Assembly: GCF_030247195.1 (NCBI RefSeq)
Contig: NC_080672.1
Location: 392,415,037-392,479,036 of the forward strand
DNA from: Topomyia yanbarensis
Lineage: Eukaryota; Arthropoda; Insecta; Diptera; Culicidae
Direction: 5' to 3'
DNA: 64,000 bases
Within the stretch, counting starts at the first letter, position 1. Each line of letters opens with the position of its first letter. Shown here piece after piece: positions 40,700-51,569 of the stretch. A model generated the notes under the pieces. It made no database searches. It was given only the letters and a program-made list of their open reading frames with translations, and was not told the origin of the DNA. Both the position numbers and the translations under genes were made by a program.

Positions 40700-41520
40700 A
40701 CTGGGTAGGGAAAGTTATGAAAATTTTGAGGCAGCATAACTACGAATCACTAAAGTCCACCTACATGCCTCCCGGTAAAGACAGACTTGCTCCTCCTTAC
40801 CGTGAGAACCGACTAAGCCTACCTAGTCGAGGTCTAAGCTCGACCCCCATCAACAGAAGACAAAAGTTAAGCCTGTAAGATATTAAGCCCGTTCTAATGA
40901 CCCTGCCACTTTCCGATCTGTATCCTTCACATCCTTGCTCTCACTTGAGTACTATGGGTCATTCATTAAAAAGTAAAAACAATAGACTAAACTTAAATTG
41001 AAAAAATGTTATATTTCTCCGTAGGGATAAAATTGGTTTCAAACCATTTTTGTGCGCGTGGGGCACCAAACTTAGCTATAATAAAACAAGGTATTAGCGA
41101 GTCGGCTTAGTCTGTTCAGATTAAGGTGAAGATATGTGGAAACCACGTTGCTAGGCACCGACTCGCTTGTTTACATTGCGAAAAACTGAAATCTGAAGTG
41201 AAAATTCAAACGTACAAATGAGAGTTTCCGAACATTTTCCTTTGGTCATCTGCACATTGGCAGAAAATTTGAAGTTTTGTTAGTAAACGATTAAAGTTTC
41301 GCGAGTGTTTTTGCAGTTGTGTGTGAAAAAAGTGCATTTGAAAAAGTGCAATGAAAACGAGAAGAAGAAAAATAAGAGTGTTTCTAAAAGAAACCCCAAG
41401 TGAAGATTTCGCACAAAATAGGAGCTACAGATGGCATTCCGTCAAAAACTCGGATTGATTGTATAGGAAAATGTTCTAGCTTCCTTAAGTAGCAGTTTCG
41501 CGGCACGCCAGCAAGGTTAG
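40700..41520. other. Gene-free stretch; possible non-coding 5' exon near its end
   Basis: At 40730-40970 are words (AGACAAAAGTTAAGC, CCTTGCTCTC, TTGAGTACTATGG) that recur near 55210-55320, so this is a dispersed repeat. The last 300 bp (about 41200-41517) is purine-rich with GTGTGAAAAAAGTGC-like sequence and ends AAG before GTTAGT, a possible donor. This would fit an untranslated leader exon, but no downstream coding exon supports it. Confidence 0.3.
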
Positions 41521-41529
41521 TGTGTTGAA

Positions 41530-42756
41530 AAACGTATTTTTATATTTGCTCATGATCAGTTGGATGCCGTGGTCGATCCAGCGATTCCGGTTGGAGCGTG
41601 GCTTTCGGTTCACTGGTGCCCCGACGACCCTATACTGGTGGTTTGTCGTGTTCGATGCTACTCGGCGTAGTCCCCGACGCGTGCCCCGACGACCTACCGT
41701 CGATGATGCGTGCGCTCAGTCTAGTCCCCGGAGGTGTAGCTAGCCTACTGCAGTCGCACCCGGTGGTTTACTTTATCTCTCTTCCTCAGACTGACTTGTC
41801 AAGTGCCATGGTCGGTCCGGCGATTCCAGTTAGAGTGTAACTTCCGGTTCATCGGTGCCTCGACGACCCGATGTCGTGTACTGCTACGGTGCTGGTCGTT
41901 GCTCCTCTCGCCAGCTTCGTTGCCGCACTGACATGATCTCAACGATTGTTCTGTTCACCGAGTCCCATTTTTCTTTGTCTGCACATATTCTTTTGACAAT
42001 ATTAGTCATGTTAACGTCCTCACCGACAATGGTTCTCATTTCGTTTCGCTCGTGCTCGAATCGCGGGTATTCGAGGACAACGTGCTCAGGCTTTTTCTCT
42101 GCATCTTCGCACGCGATGCAGAACGGTGAACTCGCCTGGCCGAACCTGTTCAGATACTTTTCGAAACAGCCATGACCAGACAAGAAATGTGTCATGTGGA
42201 AGTTCACCTCACCGTGCGCTTTGTTCACCCACACCGACAGGCATGGAATTAGTCGATGGGTCCATCTACCATTTGCAGCGTTATCCCACTGATGCTACCA
42301 CTTGATTAAGGTGTCAGATCGGGCTCGTTTACGGACTCCTCTCGTGCCTCGATTCCTATAACACTCGCTATCTTCTTCGAGTAGAAGGTTTATGGGAATC
42401 GTTCCAGCTATCACGTGGGCTGCCTCTGACGAGATAGGTATGCGCGACACCCGGCTATCAACCTGAACGTGCTGTTCTGCCGAGATGTGTTCCTCTTCAT
42501 CTGCAGTGCCGTCACCCAAGCAGGTCCTGCATATCTGAGCACCGATGTGGAGACACTCGCCAGTAGTCGCTTTTTACTACCGCTGATCGCCGAATTGTTG
42601 GGCATGATCCGAGATAGTGCCGAGATCACTGTTACGGCCCTCCCGCATGCGTGGTCGATGTGGCTATTGAAGCTTAGCCAGTCGTCTATCATCACTCCCA
42701 GTTGTCTAACTTCCCGCTTTGAGTTGATGATATATATGTATGTGTGTGTCATTTAA
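41530..42756 (-). mobile_element. R1-like LINE fragment (3' part), minus strand
   Basis: On the minus strand 42756-42411 encodes LGVMIDDWLSFNSHIDHAC and LLASVSTSVLRYAGPAW, the region after the RT palm in R1-type elements. After a frame break, AGTIPINLLLEEDSECY continues at about 42400. The stretch 42234-41884 holds GEVNFHMTHFLSGHGCFEKYL and the finger-like CIACEDAEKKPEHVVLEYPRF, in which the last Cys is Tyr. The GC-rich tail at 41560-41930 resembles the tail of the 15.4-17.9 kb copy. The copy is 5'-truncated at about 42757, where another repeat begins. Confidence 0.82.
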
Positions 42757-43470
42757 ACTCACAATTTTCTCAGAGATGGCTGAACCGATGTTCACAAATT
42801 TAGTGAAATTAATCTGAAAGGTATAACGCTCCCATAGGCTGCTATTGTATTTTTAGTTAATCCGACTTCCGATTCCGGAGTTACGGATTGAATAGTGCGA
42901 TCACACAGCAAATGCCCATATAAACAGGTTCTACCATTATGTCCAAATGATGTAAAATGGGTACAATATTACTCTAGTTTGAGGGTCTGGATCACTAATG
43001 ATCTATCAAAGCAGCTTTGGCCACATTGGCCACCTATGATGCCTCCGGAGAACTCGCCAAGTTCCTAAGCTAATATCACACCTATTCCCCAGCGAATTCT
43101 CTACCGATTTTTACAAACTTGATTTCAAATGAAAAATACAGTAATACCATTGACTGCTGCTGAATTTCAATCGGTTCGGACTCTTGGTTCAGGAGTTACA
43201 GGATGGTTAGTAAGGTAAATGTAAATCGGTACAATTACAATCGCAATACCGCAGAGGCTAAAAACTATTGAAATGGTTACCAAATTACTTCAATTCACAT
43301 GTCTAGATCACTGATTACCAGTCAAACATTCTTTAAATATATTGTCCACATTGACGATTCCGGAAGTCTCGGATTCCGGGCATATTCCACAATTAAAGTC
43401 ACATCGGTTCTTTGGTGATGACTGAACCGATTTTCTCAAACCAAATTTCAAATGAGAGGCAACAATTGCA
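42757..43470. repeat. Degenerate dispersed repeat with recurring GATTCCGGAGTTACGG-type words
   Basis: Units near 42771, 43110 and 43400 share GGCTGAACCGAT or TACCGATTTTTAC-type starts, TTCAAATGAAA, and endings such as TTCCGGAGTTACGG or TTCAGGAGTTACAGG. A related start (CAAATGAAAGGCCTAACG) follows the GAGGCCCGAAGGGCC repeat at 45.7 kb. It is non-coding. Confidence 0.5.
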
Positions 43471-43489
43471 GTTAAGTCATAGATACAGC

Positions 43490-43732
43490 GTACCATTTTG
43501 GGACGAGGGAAACAATCGGAATGTGATGACGATCTTTCAGGTTCTTGAAAACAGTTTGTAATGCTGGTCCACCAAGATGAAGTAACTTCGCTCGCATAAC
43601 CTGTTGATCAGTAATACCATACGCAGCAAAGTAGCATTTTAAGGACTCCCTCCAGGATCTCCATTCTTTCGCCAGCTTGCTTGTTTCAATCTGATTACAC
43701 CTGGAGGCTGGCACCGGACGTGCTTCTTCCAT
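43490..43732 (-). pseudogene. LTR-retrotransposon gag-like fragment
   Basis: From the minus-strand ATG at 43732 the peptide begins MEEARPVPASRCNQIETS and continues KEWRSWRESLKCYFAAYGI, then RAKLLHLGGPALQTVFKNL. This pattern (a Trp-rich start followed by a conserved LLHLGG.LQ.VF core) is typical of the gag start of Ty3/gypsy-like insect elements. The frame ends soon after at 43472, and neither protease nor RT follows. The upstream 43760-43865 sequence (repeated GGAAAATTC words) may be the element's leader; similar words resume at 45370, beyond the hAT insertion. Confidence 0.65.
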
Positions 43733-43865
43733 CTGGAATTGAAACAAACACAAGTTTCTTTTAGCAATCACTCCAACTTCCACGCAACGGATTGAGTTCT
43801 TTATGAAAATCCCTCCTGATTTCCATTCATTCATGGAAAATTCTATCAATTTTCGCATTTTCATC

Positions 43866-45360
43866 CAGAGGTGGGAAAATACCGGTTGAGTACCGGTACG
43901 GTAAACCAAATCTCCACACGTGTTTCCTTTACATTGCGTGCGGTCTTAGCGTTGGTTGTGTTTCAGACGCGAAACCCAACCGAGTTTCGTTTACAAAGCA
44001 CCGCGGTTAACGAAACCAAACTTCGGTAGTGTATTCGGGTTGATGTTTATCGGCTATGCTAGTGCTGCTAGTATTTTTATTGTGAATTCTAAACAAATTT
44101 CTTTTGCGTATAATATAAGGCAGAGTGTATGTAAGGAGAGTGAAGACAACTGTCATGATTATCCGTCAGTGATATTCCAAACGAACAAACGACCTGTCAA
44201 AATACATGAATTTGACTCGTTTGGAATGACACTGACAAATAATAATTGTTCCAATTTTGACAGTGTCGTCACTCTCCTTATACGCACTCAGATATAAGGT
44301 ATCTTCTCGGTAATTGAAAAAATGTCTTCAGACATCTTTCTGTTCAAATAAATTATGTTCGTTGTCATAAATGGCGTTTCTTAACTCAATATTGCGATAT
44401 TTTCATAATGATTTATCATCAGGAAATTTGCAATATGGGTATATTTGGTATGGGAAACTGCCCAAAAATCGAAAGTAAAAGGAAATTTAATGGCCTCCGC
44501 TATTTTTATATCTAAGATAGCAGATCAAAATTTAAGATGACGGTATATTCAAGATATTCTGTCATCTATTATAACGCGAGATGGACATTTTTAATATAAG
44601 AAATATGTCAAAAGATCGCAAAATGATGCCCCTGCCGTCATTTAAAATCTGATATGGCGAGCTATATTCGATACTACTGACATTCAATAACGTTTTAATG
44701 GTAAAAAATCATGATACAAGGGTATTTTTGATATCAATAAGTTGTCTAGAGATTAAAAATTGTTATTCATCGCCAATTTGCATCCCAGTATGATGTTATT
44801 TTCACGACGATTTAGCATTTAAAAGCATGCATATTTAAATAGGAATTTAATTCCAAGAAAACGAGATTTGAATTGCGTCGTAAATTAGAAATTCAAAATG
44901 GCGGAATTTTTATTAGTTTGGTGTACGCCATCTTGGTTTTCAGCATTGAAACAAACATCAATTGTTGAACTGTTAACAACTGCTCAAAACCAGCCAATAT
45001 CGATATTACCCCATCGACTCTCAACAACTAATTGAACTCAATTCAATTGTTTATTTGGCAGCTTTGCACATTAATTTACTGATTCTTCTTTTAACCGCAG
45101 CACTGTGTATGGAAAAAACTAGGTTCGGTTTTCTAAATCCGAACCGAAACCGCTGCTAAGAATACATCAACACAAGTAGAAACTCGTGCACACATGTAAA
45201 CGGTGACTCGGTTTGACTTTAGAAACTGAGAGTCGATTGAGGTTTTGACTTCGTTTACCGTGTGAACGAAATCAAAACCGAATACGATGTGCATCTCTCG
45301 TTTACACGTGTTGAGATTTGGTGAATGTACGTACCAGTTGGTTTTCTTACCCACCTCTGT
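43866..45360. mobile_element. hAT-like non-autonomous transposon with perfect 8-bp target duplication
   Basis: The ends are CAGAGGTGGG (43866) and CCCACCTCTG (to 45360). The subterminal inverted similarity reaches about 55 bp, through CCAAATCTCnACACGTGT. Flanking TTTTCATC at 43858-43865 and 45361-45368 is an exact 8-bp duplication, as made by hAT transposases. The 1.5-kb interior has no recognisable transposase frame. Confidence 0.88.
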
Positions 45361-45369
45361 TTTCATCAC

Positions 45370-46980
45370 GCAATGGAAAATTCTTTAAATTGCGTCTCTC
45401 CGAAATTAACCTCACCGTGGAAAATCTTTATGATTTTCGCAAGTTTTTTGGAAAACCCCGCAGGATTTTGTCATTGCATGGAAAACTCCTATCGGTTTTC
45501 GCAAAATTTCAGGGAAACCCAACTGATTCCCACTACCGTAAGATTAACTTACAACTATCTACGATGCTTTGAGTCAAATTCTCAGAATTCATGTGGCTGT
45601 TATACCGCCATTTTGCATTGCCCGGAATTTTCACGCATCAATCTTTCCCATGAACGGGCTTTTTACATTTCTTACAAAAGAAATGTATAGGATTCGCTCA
45701 AACTTTGAAAACCTTTTCCGAGGCCCGAAGGGCCGAGTCTCATATACCAATCGACTCAGCTCGACAAATTGAGACAATGTCTGTATGTGTGTGTGTGTAT
45801 GTGTGTATGAAATCTTAATGAAATTAGTTTCAAATGAAAGGCCTAACGTTGCCATTTGACACTATTATTTTTGATTTTCGATATGTTGTTTACTTTCTGA
45901 GATATGGGCGATTTTGTCAAAACACAGCAGGTTTTTTGCGAATAACTTTTGAAAGTTACAATATTGCCCAACAAACTTCACATTTATAGGAAGGTTGTTA
46001 AAATACCTTTCTAACAAGCTATAGATTGTCTAAATCCGTGCACGAGCGGCGGAGATATTAAACATTTTGTATTTTTAGTCCTCGCTTACCAATTTCCACT
46101 AACTAAAGATGAAATTGTTTTATACAGAGTATTGCTTTACTGGTGTTTTAGGGGCAAAACTAAACCGATTTTGAATATCGGGGTATGAAAACACATCTAC
46201 GTGATTCAAGGAATTCGATGTTGAGAACATTTTGTGAATTACCTTTATAATAAATTAACTATTTCTCAAAAATCAATATATAAGTTCACTTCAAAGACAA
46301 AATAATGTGTTGATAAAGAAACAGTGAGTTCTAGTATTTATCTCTTGGATAAGGCATTACGTTCAATCATGAGGTAAATGTTGGATGGTATATCAATACA
46401 CAGATCAACAAGTAATTCACCTAGTAGTGAGATAAAAGATTTCTCATATAATTATACTCGTGGCGTCACCGAAAGCAACTGTATGTTTGAAGCCCAAAAG
46501 TCTAGCGAAAATTTAGCTCTTTTCCTTTTACTACTCACATTAATTATGACAAGAATGAAAGAAATCAATATATCATAATAATATACCTATAAAAATAATG
46601 TCACTGCATTAACCATCATTTGCCATTCCTCACACGCCCACACCCATCTCTCTCTCCTTCTCTCTCTGTCTCTCTCTTTTATCTCATCTATCTAGCTATT
46701 TCTGTATCCATTTCTAAGTTGTGTGATAAGATCTTCTGCCAATCTGAAATATTTATTAATTGTAATTGCGAAGGTTTGAGAAAACAAAACTATTTTTTGT
46801 CTGCTGCTACATCAACTCAATTTTAATTCAATTGTATTCAAAGCCTGTATCTACACTATAATTAAGGAAATTCATGGCTATATCCGAAAAATATTTGGCT
46901 TAACTGAGTAATATGAAAGTTTGACGATGAAAATTTTCAAAAGAGACATTCCACGTGAGATATGTAAACTATTCGTATCT
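45370..46980. other. Gene-free stretch with simple repeats
   Basis: 45370-45560 repeats GGAAAAYTC...GATTTTCGCA-type words about four times. 45718-45850 holds the GAGGCCCGAAGGGCCGAGTC repeat with a short TG tract. 46640-46682 is a TCTC-rich microsatellite. I see no gene. Confidence 0.5.
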
Positions 46981-46990
46981 CTATTGAATT

Positions 46991-47520
46991 TTGAATGAAA
47001 TATATGCTCAAAGATTGAAAGTTGAAGCCAGCAGGATTGGTCTTGCCATCAACGTTTCGAAGACAAAATACATGAAAGGAAGAGGTTCTAGAGACGACAT
47101 TGTGAACCTCCCACCCGAGTTCGGATTGACGGTGACGAAATCGAGATGGTCGACGAATTCATGTATTTGGGCTCACTGGTAACCGACGATAATGATAACA
47201 GCAGAGAAATTCAAAGACGGATCTTGGCGGGAAATCGTGCCTACTTTGGACTCCGGAGGACGCTCCGGTCGAACAAAATTCGCCGGCGCACGAAGTTGAT
47301 TATCTACAAGACGCTGATTAAATCGGTGGTCCTCTACGGCCACGACAGCTGGACTATGCTCGTGGAGTACCAACGCGCCGTTGGAGTTTTCAAACGAAAG
47401 GTGTTGCGTACCATCTATGATGGCGTGCAGATGGAAGACGGAACGTGGCGCAGACGAATGAACCATGAGTTGTATCAGCTGCACATTCGTTGTATTGGTA
47501 CGAACTTTCATGAAAAATAA
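46991..47520 (+). pseudogene. RTE-like LINE fragment, C-terminal region
   Basis: The + strand reads KVEASRIGLAINVSKTKYM, then after a one-step frame change EMVDEFMYLGSLVTDDND, then GLRRTLRSNKIRRRTKL and VVLYGHDSWTM, ending RRRMNHELYQLHI. This is the post-palm region of RTE-clade elements, found in many insects. The upstream RT palm and the endonuclease are missing. The similarity to the minus-strand remnant at 26.5 kb suggests one family. Confidence 0.82.
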
Positions 47521-47539
47521 CGGATCAAAGACCAAAAAT

Positions 47540-48740
47540 ATCCACAAATCAGATCCAGGAAAAGAAGTCTCCCAAAGTACCCACTCTCGATGAGGGATGC
47601 AACTGCAATGTGTCTTCTAACTTATCGTCGTCCATATTTGGATATACTGAGTAGTTTGCACCATTTCTTTTTCACAGTATTGGTCTGTATAGGACTTATT
47701 TATCCATATTTTCTGCACGAGAATTCGGAACGAAACAATATGAAAGCTATGAGGATGAATGGAAAGAGACTGCATTGCAATCAACTGAATGCACGGCTTT
47801 TATGCTATCGACATAGCCTAGACATTTCACACTATTTACTTCAATGCAAATAAAAACTTTGAAATATCTACCTGTCTCATTCACGAATCGCATTCTCCCT
47901 GTCGTTCTCTGTTCAAGGGGCTTGAAAGCACATGTGACCTTGTCTCACTTTACTATATTCAATTGCGTGTTAAAATACTGGACCAGTAAATTCTATTCTG
48001 TACATAAATCTTTTTTTCGGGAATATGTGACCAAAAAGTAAATTTCGAATTCCAAAGCAAATTGAACGTTCCAGGTTCCTGATAAATAATTAAGGTCCAA
48101 CAATAAAGTAGAAACACCAGATAATCTTAAAACGACGCCGTCAAGTAAAGAAGCATGAAAACAAAAAGAATAAAACCAAAAAAAGATGGAAGCCCTAGAA
48201 AGTCCATTGCATATTTATTAGCCTTTTCTCAGAAGATGGGATTTTCAAAACATTTCAAAACTTTTTGATGCAATGGTTCTTAAATTCGTACAATCCGGTT
48301 TATTCATTTTCTTAATTCAAAAATGTTTTTAGCTTCAAATATATGACCGCTTCATTTTAATTAATTATTTCATACCGTATCTTTTTATTCGTTTTGTTCA
48401 TCTGCGTTCATTTTACTTATTTTATTCGTTTCATTCTTTGGATTCACTCTGATCAGTTTATTCATTTTGTGCATTTTTCTCATATCATTCATTTCATGAT
48501 TTTCATTGTATGCATTTTATTCATTTTTTCCAGTTTATTCATTTTGTTCAGTTTCTTCATTTTAATAATCTGACTACTTTTTCAGTTTCAATCATTTCAT
48601 CAAAATAATTTATTTGATTCAATTTATTTCTTTATATTAATTTATAACCTTTTACCATTGTTCAATTTTTCATTTTAATCAATGCATTTAATTCTGCCAA
48701 TTTTCTTCTTTTTATTCATTTTATTACTTCAGCTCATTTT
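47540..48740. other. Gene-free stretch leading into the minisatellite
   Basis: After the LINE fragment the DNA is AT-rich. From about 48370 on it contains more and more TTCATTTTATTC-like words, a decayed forerunner of the 9-bp array that follows. Confidence 0.55.
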
Positions 48741-48796
48741 GTTTATTTGATTCGTTTGTTTTATTTATGCATTTCATTTATTTTTTACTTTATTCA

Positions 48797-49536
48797 TTTT
48801 GTTCATTTGATTCGTTTGATTCATTTGATTCATTTGATTGATTTGATTCGTGTGATTCATTTGATTCGTTTGATTCATTTGATTCATTTGTCTCATTTGA
48901 ATCATTTGATTCATTTGGTTCATTTGATTCATTTGATTCATTGGATTCATTTGATTCATTTGATTCGTGTGATTCATTTGATTCATTTGATTCATTTGTC
49001 TCATTTGAATCATTTGTTTCATTTGATTCATTTGATTCATTTGATTCATTTGATTCACTTGATTCACTTGATTCACTTGATTCACTTGATTCATTTGATT
49101 CATTTGATTCATTTGATTCATTTGATTCATTTGATTCATTTGATTCATTTGATTCATTTGTCTCATTTGTCTCATTTGCTTCATTTGATTCATTTGATTC
49201 ATTTGATTCACTTGATTCATTTGATTCATTTGATTCATTTGATTCATTTGATTCATTTGATTCATTTGATTCATTTGATTCATTTGATTCATTTGATTCA
49301 TTTGATTCATTTGATTCATTTGATTCATTTGATTCATTTGATTCATTTGATTCATTTGATTCATTTGATTCATTTGATTCATTTGATTTATTTGATTCAT
49401 TTGATTCGTGTGATTCATTTGATTCGTTTGATTCATTTGATTCATTTGTCTCATTTGAATCATTTGATTCATTTTATTCATTTGATTAGTTTGATTCATA
49501 TGATTCGTGTGATTCATTTGATTCATTTGATTCATT
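48797..49536. repeat. 9-bp minisatellite (TTTGATTCA)n, about 740 bp
   Basis: The unit TTTGATTCA repeats about 80 times with variants (GTTTGATTC, TTTGTCTCA, CTTGATTCA, GTGTGATTC). Higher-order runs of variants recur; for example the group GATTCGTGTGATTC...TTTGTCTCA appears near 48850, 48965 and 49410. Because the unit is 9 bp and stop-free in four of six frames, long frames exist (LIH and FDS repeats on +, MNQ on -). They have no non-repeat domain and are not called as genes. Confidence 0.97.
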
Positions 49537-49986
49537 TTATTCATATCTTTAATTTTATGCATTTCATGTTCAGTTATTCGTTTTATTTCATTCAATTTGT
49601 TAGTATGAGTCAATTTATTCTATTAATCTTATAACTATTTCTAAATATAATCTTAATTTTTATTTGATAACCTAATCTAATTCGATTCGTGTATATTATA
49701 ATTTTGGTTTACATTAATTTTTCTACTCATTTCATGAATTTAAAAACCTATTATTTCATTTTTTGCTTTGCTTTTTTATTTCGTTCGTTTTGTTGTTTTC
49801 TATAATTTTAGAATTTAGATTTTATTCGTGCAAGACTAGAAACTGTTTTCATCCCACCTCTAGTTGGGTGCCTACTTCTCGTGAGTTCTGCAAACTAATC
49901 CAATAGTGAAATGTGTAAGAAATGTCTCATCTCACTGCAAGGTGGATTAAATCGGTTTTTTTTTTCAACAATTGACTTATAGATTA

Positions 49987-50251
49987 CAGTCGTGCTTCGC
50001 TGGTTGGACCACACCTCTGTCCAACTAACGAATTTGATTCGTTAGTTGGTCTGACTGACAGATGTCAAAAACTCTCCAAAGGAGACGTTAGTAGTGTAAT
50101 TGCATCTATTCACATCTCTAATAATTGTCAGATTGATTGTCAAAGTAAATTTGACATTCAGATGCTTTTTAGTTGGACAATGGTCCAACTAGCGGAGGTC
50201 CAACTTAAAAGCCCTCCAGTTAAAAAATGTCCAGCCAGCGAATCACGACTG
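49987..50251. mobile_element. pogo-type MITE, TA-flanked
   Basis: The ends CAGTCGTGCTTCGCTGG and CCAGCGAATCACGACTG are inverted with one mismatch, flanked by TA at 49985-49986 and 50252-50253. The CAGT start with a TA target fits pogo/Tigger-derived elements. The length is 265 bp with no coding frame. Confidence 0.78.
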
Positions 50252-51093
50252 TACTGATAAATAATCTGTTGCCACCTAGTTATTTATCAGCAATACCTTT
50301 TTTCACAATAAACTATTGCTGCTTACCATTTTTTTGCAATTTTTTTTCACCAAGTCGCCAGGTTGTTGTATCGCGTCCTTCTCGCTCGTCCCCCCGATCG
50401 TTCTCTCTGCTTTCACTACCACTCGTTAAAGCCAAGATTTATTATCTGAGAGGTGGTCCTATTTTTCATTGCCTCATGACTGTTGATAAAGGTATGCCTA
50501 ATATGCTACAATGCCATTAGTTCTATTTTGAAAGGTAAAAAAAGAAAATGAATACACCGCAAACTAGCCCCGGTCTCCCCTATACTTTTTTGTTTAAAGT
50601 TAGTCAGCGTCTATTTTCGTGGTAGTCGTTGGGTACGTGGGAAGTGAAATAAGAATGTAAAAGACATTTCCACAATTTTATTGAACAAAATCAGCCAATG
50701 AATCATAGTTTGGATAAATGAGAAAGGAGCAATTGCATCACTAGGTGGATTAAAACAGGTTTTATAACAGTAAATTCAATGGAAATTTACAGGTTTGATA
50801 AGAACTGTGATAGTGCCACACAATGACAAAACATCTGTGGATGTCAATTTTATCCAATGATGATCTGGTTCGAGATTCATTCAACAGCAGCGACATAATT
50901 GCCGCATCATGTCCTAGGGATCTTCTTCTTGGCCACACTAGCACTAGAGGGCTCTAATGATGTGCTGCGATTAACCATTCTCATAATACCGCTCTCCTCT
51001 AAAGCCCAGCTCGGCTCAATATCAATGCAGCTGTGTTGCAATATTCAGTATGGATGTTTCAATATACCTACTTATTGAATACCTTCCATATTT

Positions 51094-51341
51094 GGTCGGT
51101 GTTAAGTCAGACCGGACTATGTGACAAAATATTGATATCGAGAAAAACGAGTTTAAAGTTTCAATCGCAGCATCCTTTACATTATGATTGGAAATTTATT
51201 TTTGCCATAATTCTTGTTTATTGTTACATATTTCAAATCTGGCAAACGTCGAATGTAGCTGACGATATTCTTTATCCAGAGCTATCATTATCTCATTTTT
51301 TGATGTTTTGCGACTTAGTCCGGTCTGACTTAACACCAACC
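51094..51341. mobile_element. MITE with about 35-bp TIRs (GGTYGGTGTTAAGTC)
   Basis: The left GGTCGGTGTTAAGTCAGACC and right inverse GGTTGGTGTTAAGTCAGACC define a 248-bp element. ATTT lies at both borders (51090-51093 and 51342-51345), but a shift to ATTTGG is also possible. The superfamily is not assigned. Confidence 0.75.
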
Positions 51342-51408
51342 ATTTGGAAGAGTGAAAATTAAATTATATACACACGAATTTCTCTAACACTATTCTGTTG
51401 CTACTGAG

Positions 51409-51565
51409 CCCGATCAGAAACTTATAACAAAAAACTATCAAAACTACATCCCCCCGTTGATACTTGTTACAACTTTGTTATTTTAACTACTAAGACCTCA
51501 CTTATAACAAAACTTGTTACAAAAATTGAATTTTTTTGTAATCTTGTTATTTCATACTGATCGGG
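51409..51565. mobile_element. Small MITE with CCCGATCAG termini
   Basis: CCCGATCAG at 51409 faces CTGATCGGG ending at 51565. The interior is full of TTGTTA/TAACAA words. It is 157 bp long. The target duplication is unclear. Confidence 0.6.
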
Positions 51566-51569
51566 AAGC

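Noticed and set aside
48747..49634. A 295-codon frame on + and a 279-codon frame on -, the longest after SCOT exon 3
   Set aside because: Both are translations of the TTTGATTCA minisatellite, with only LIH or MNQ repeats and no distinct domain, and the same DNA is open in several frames.
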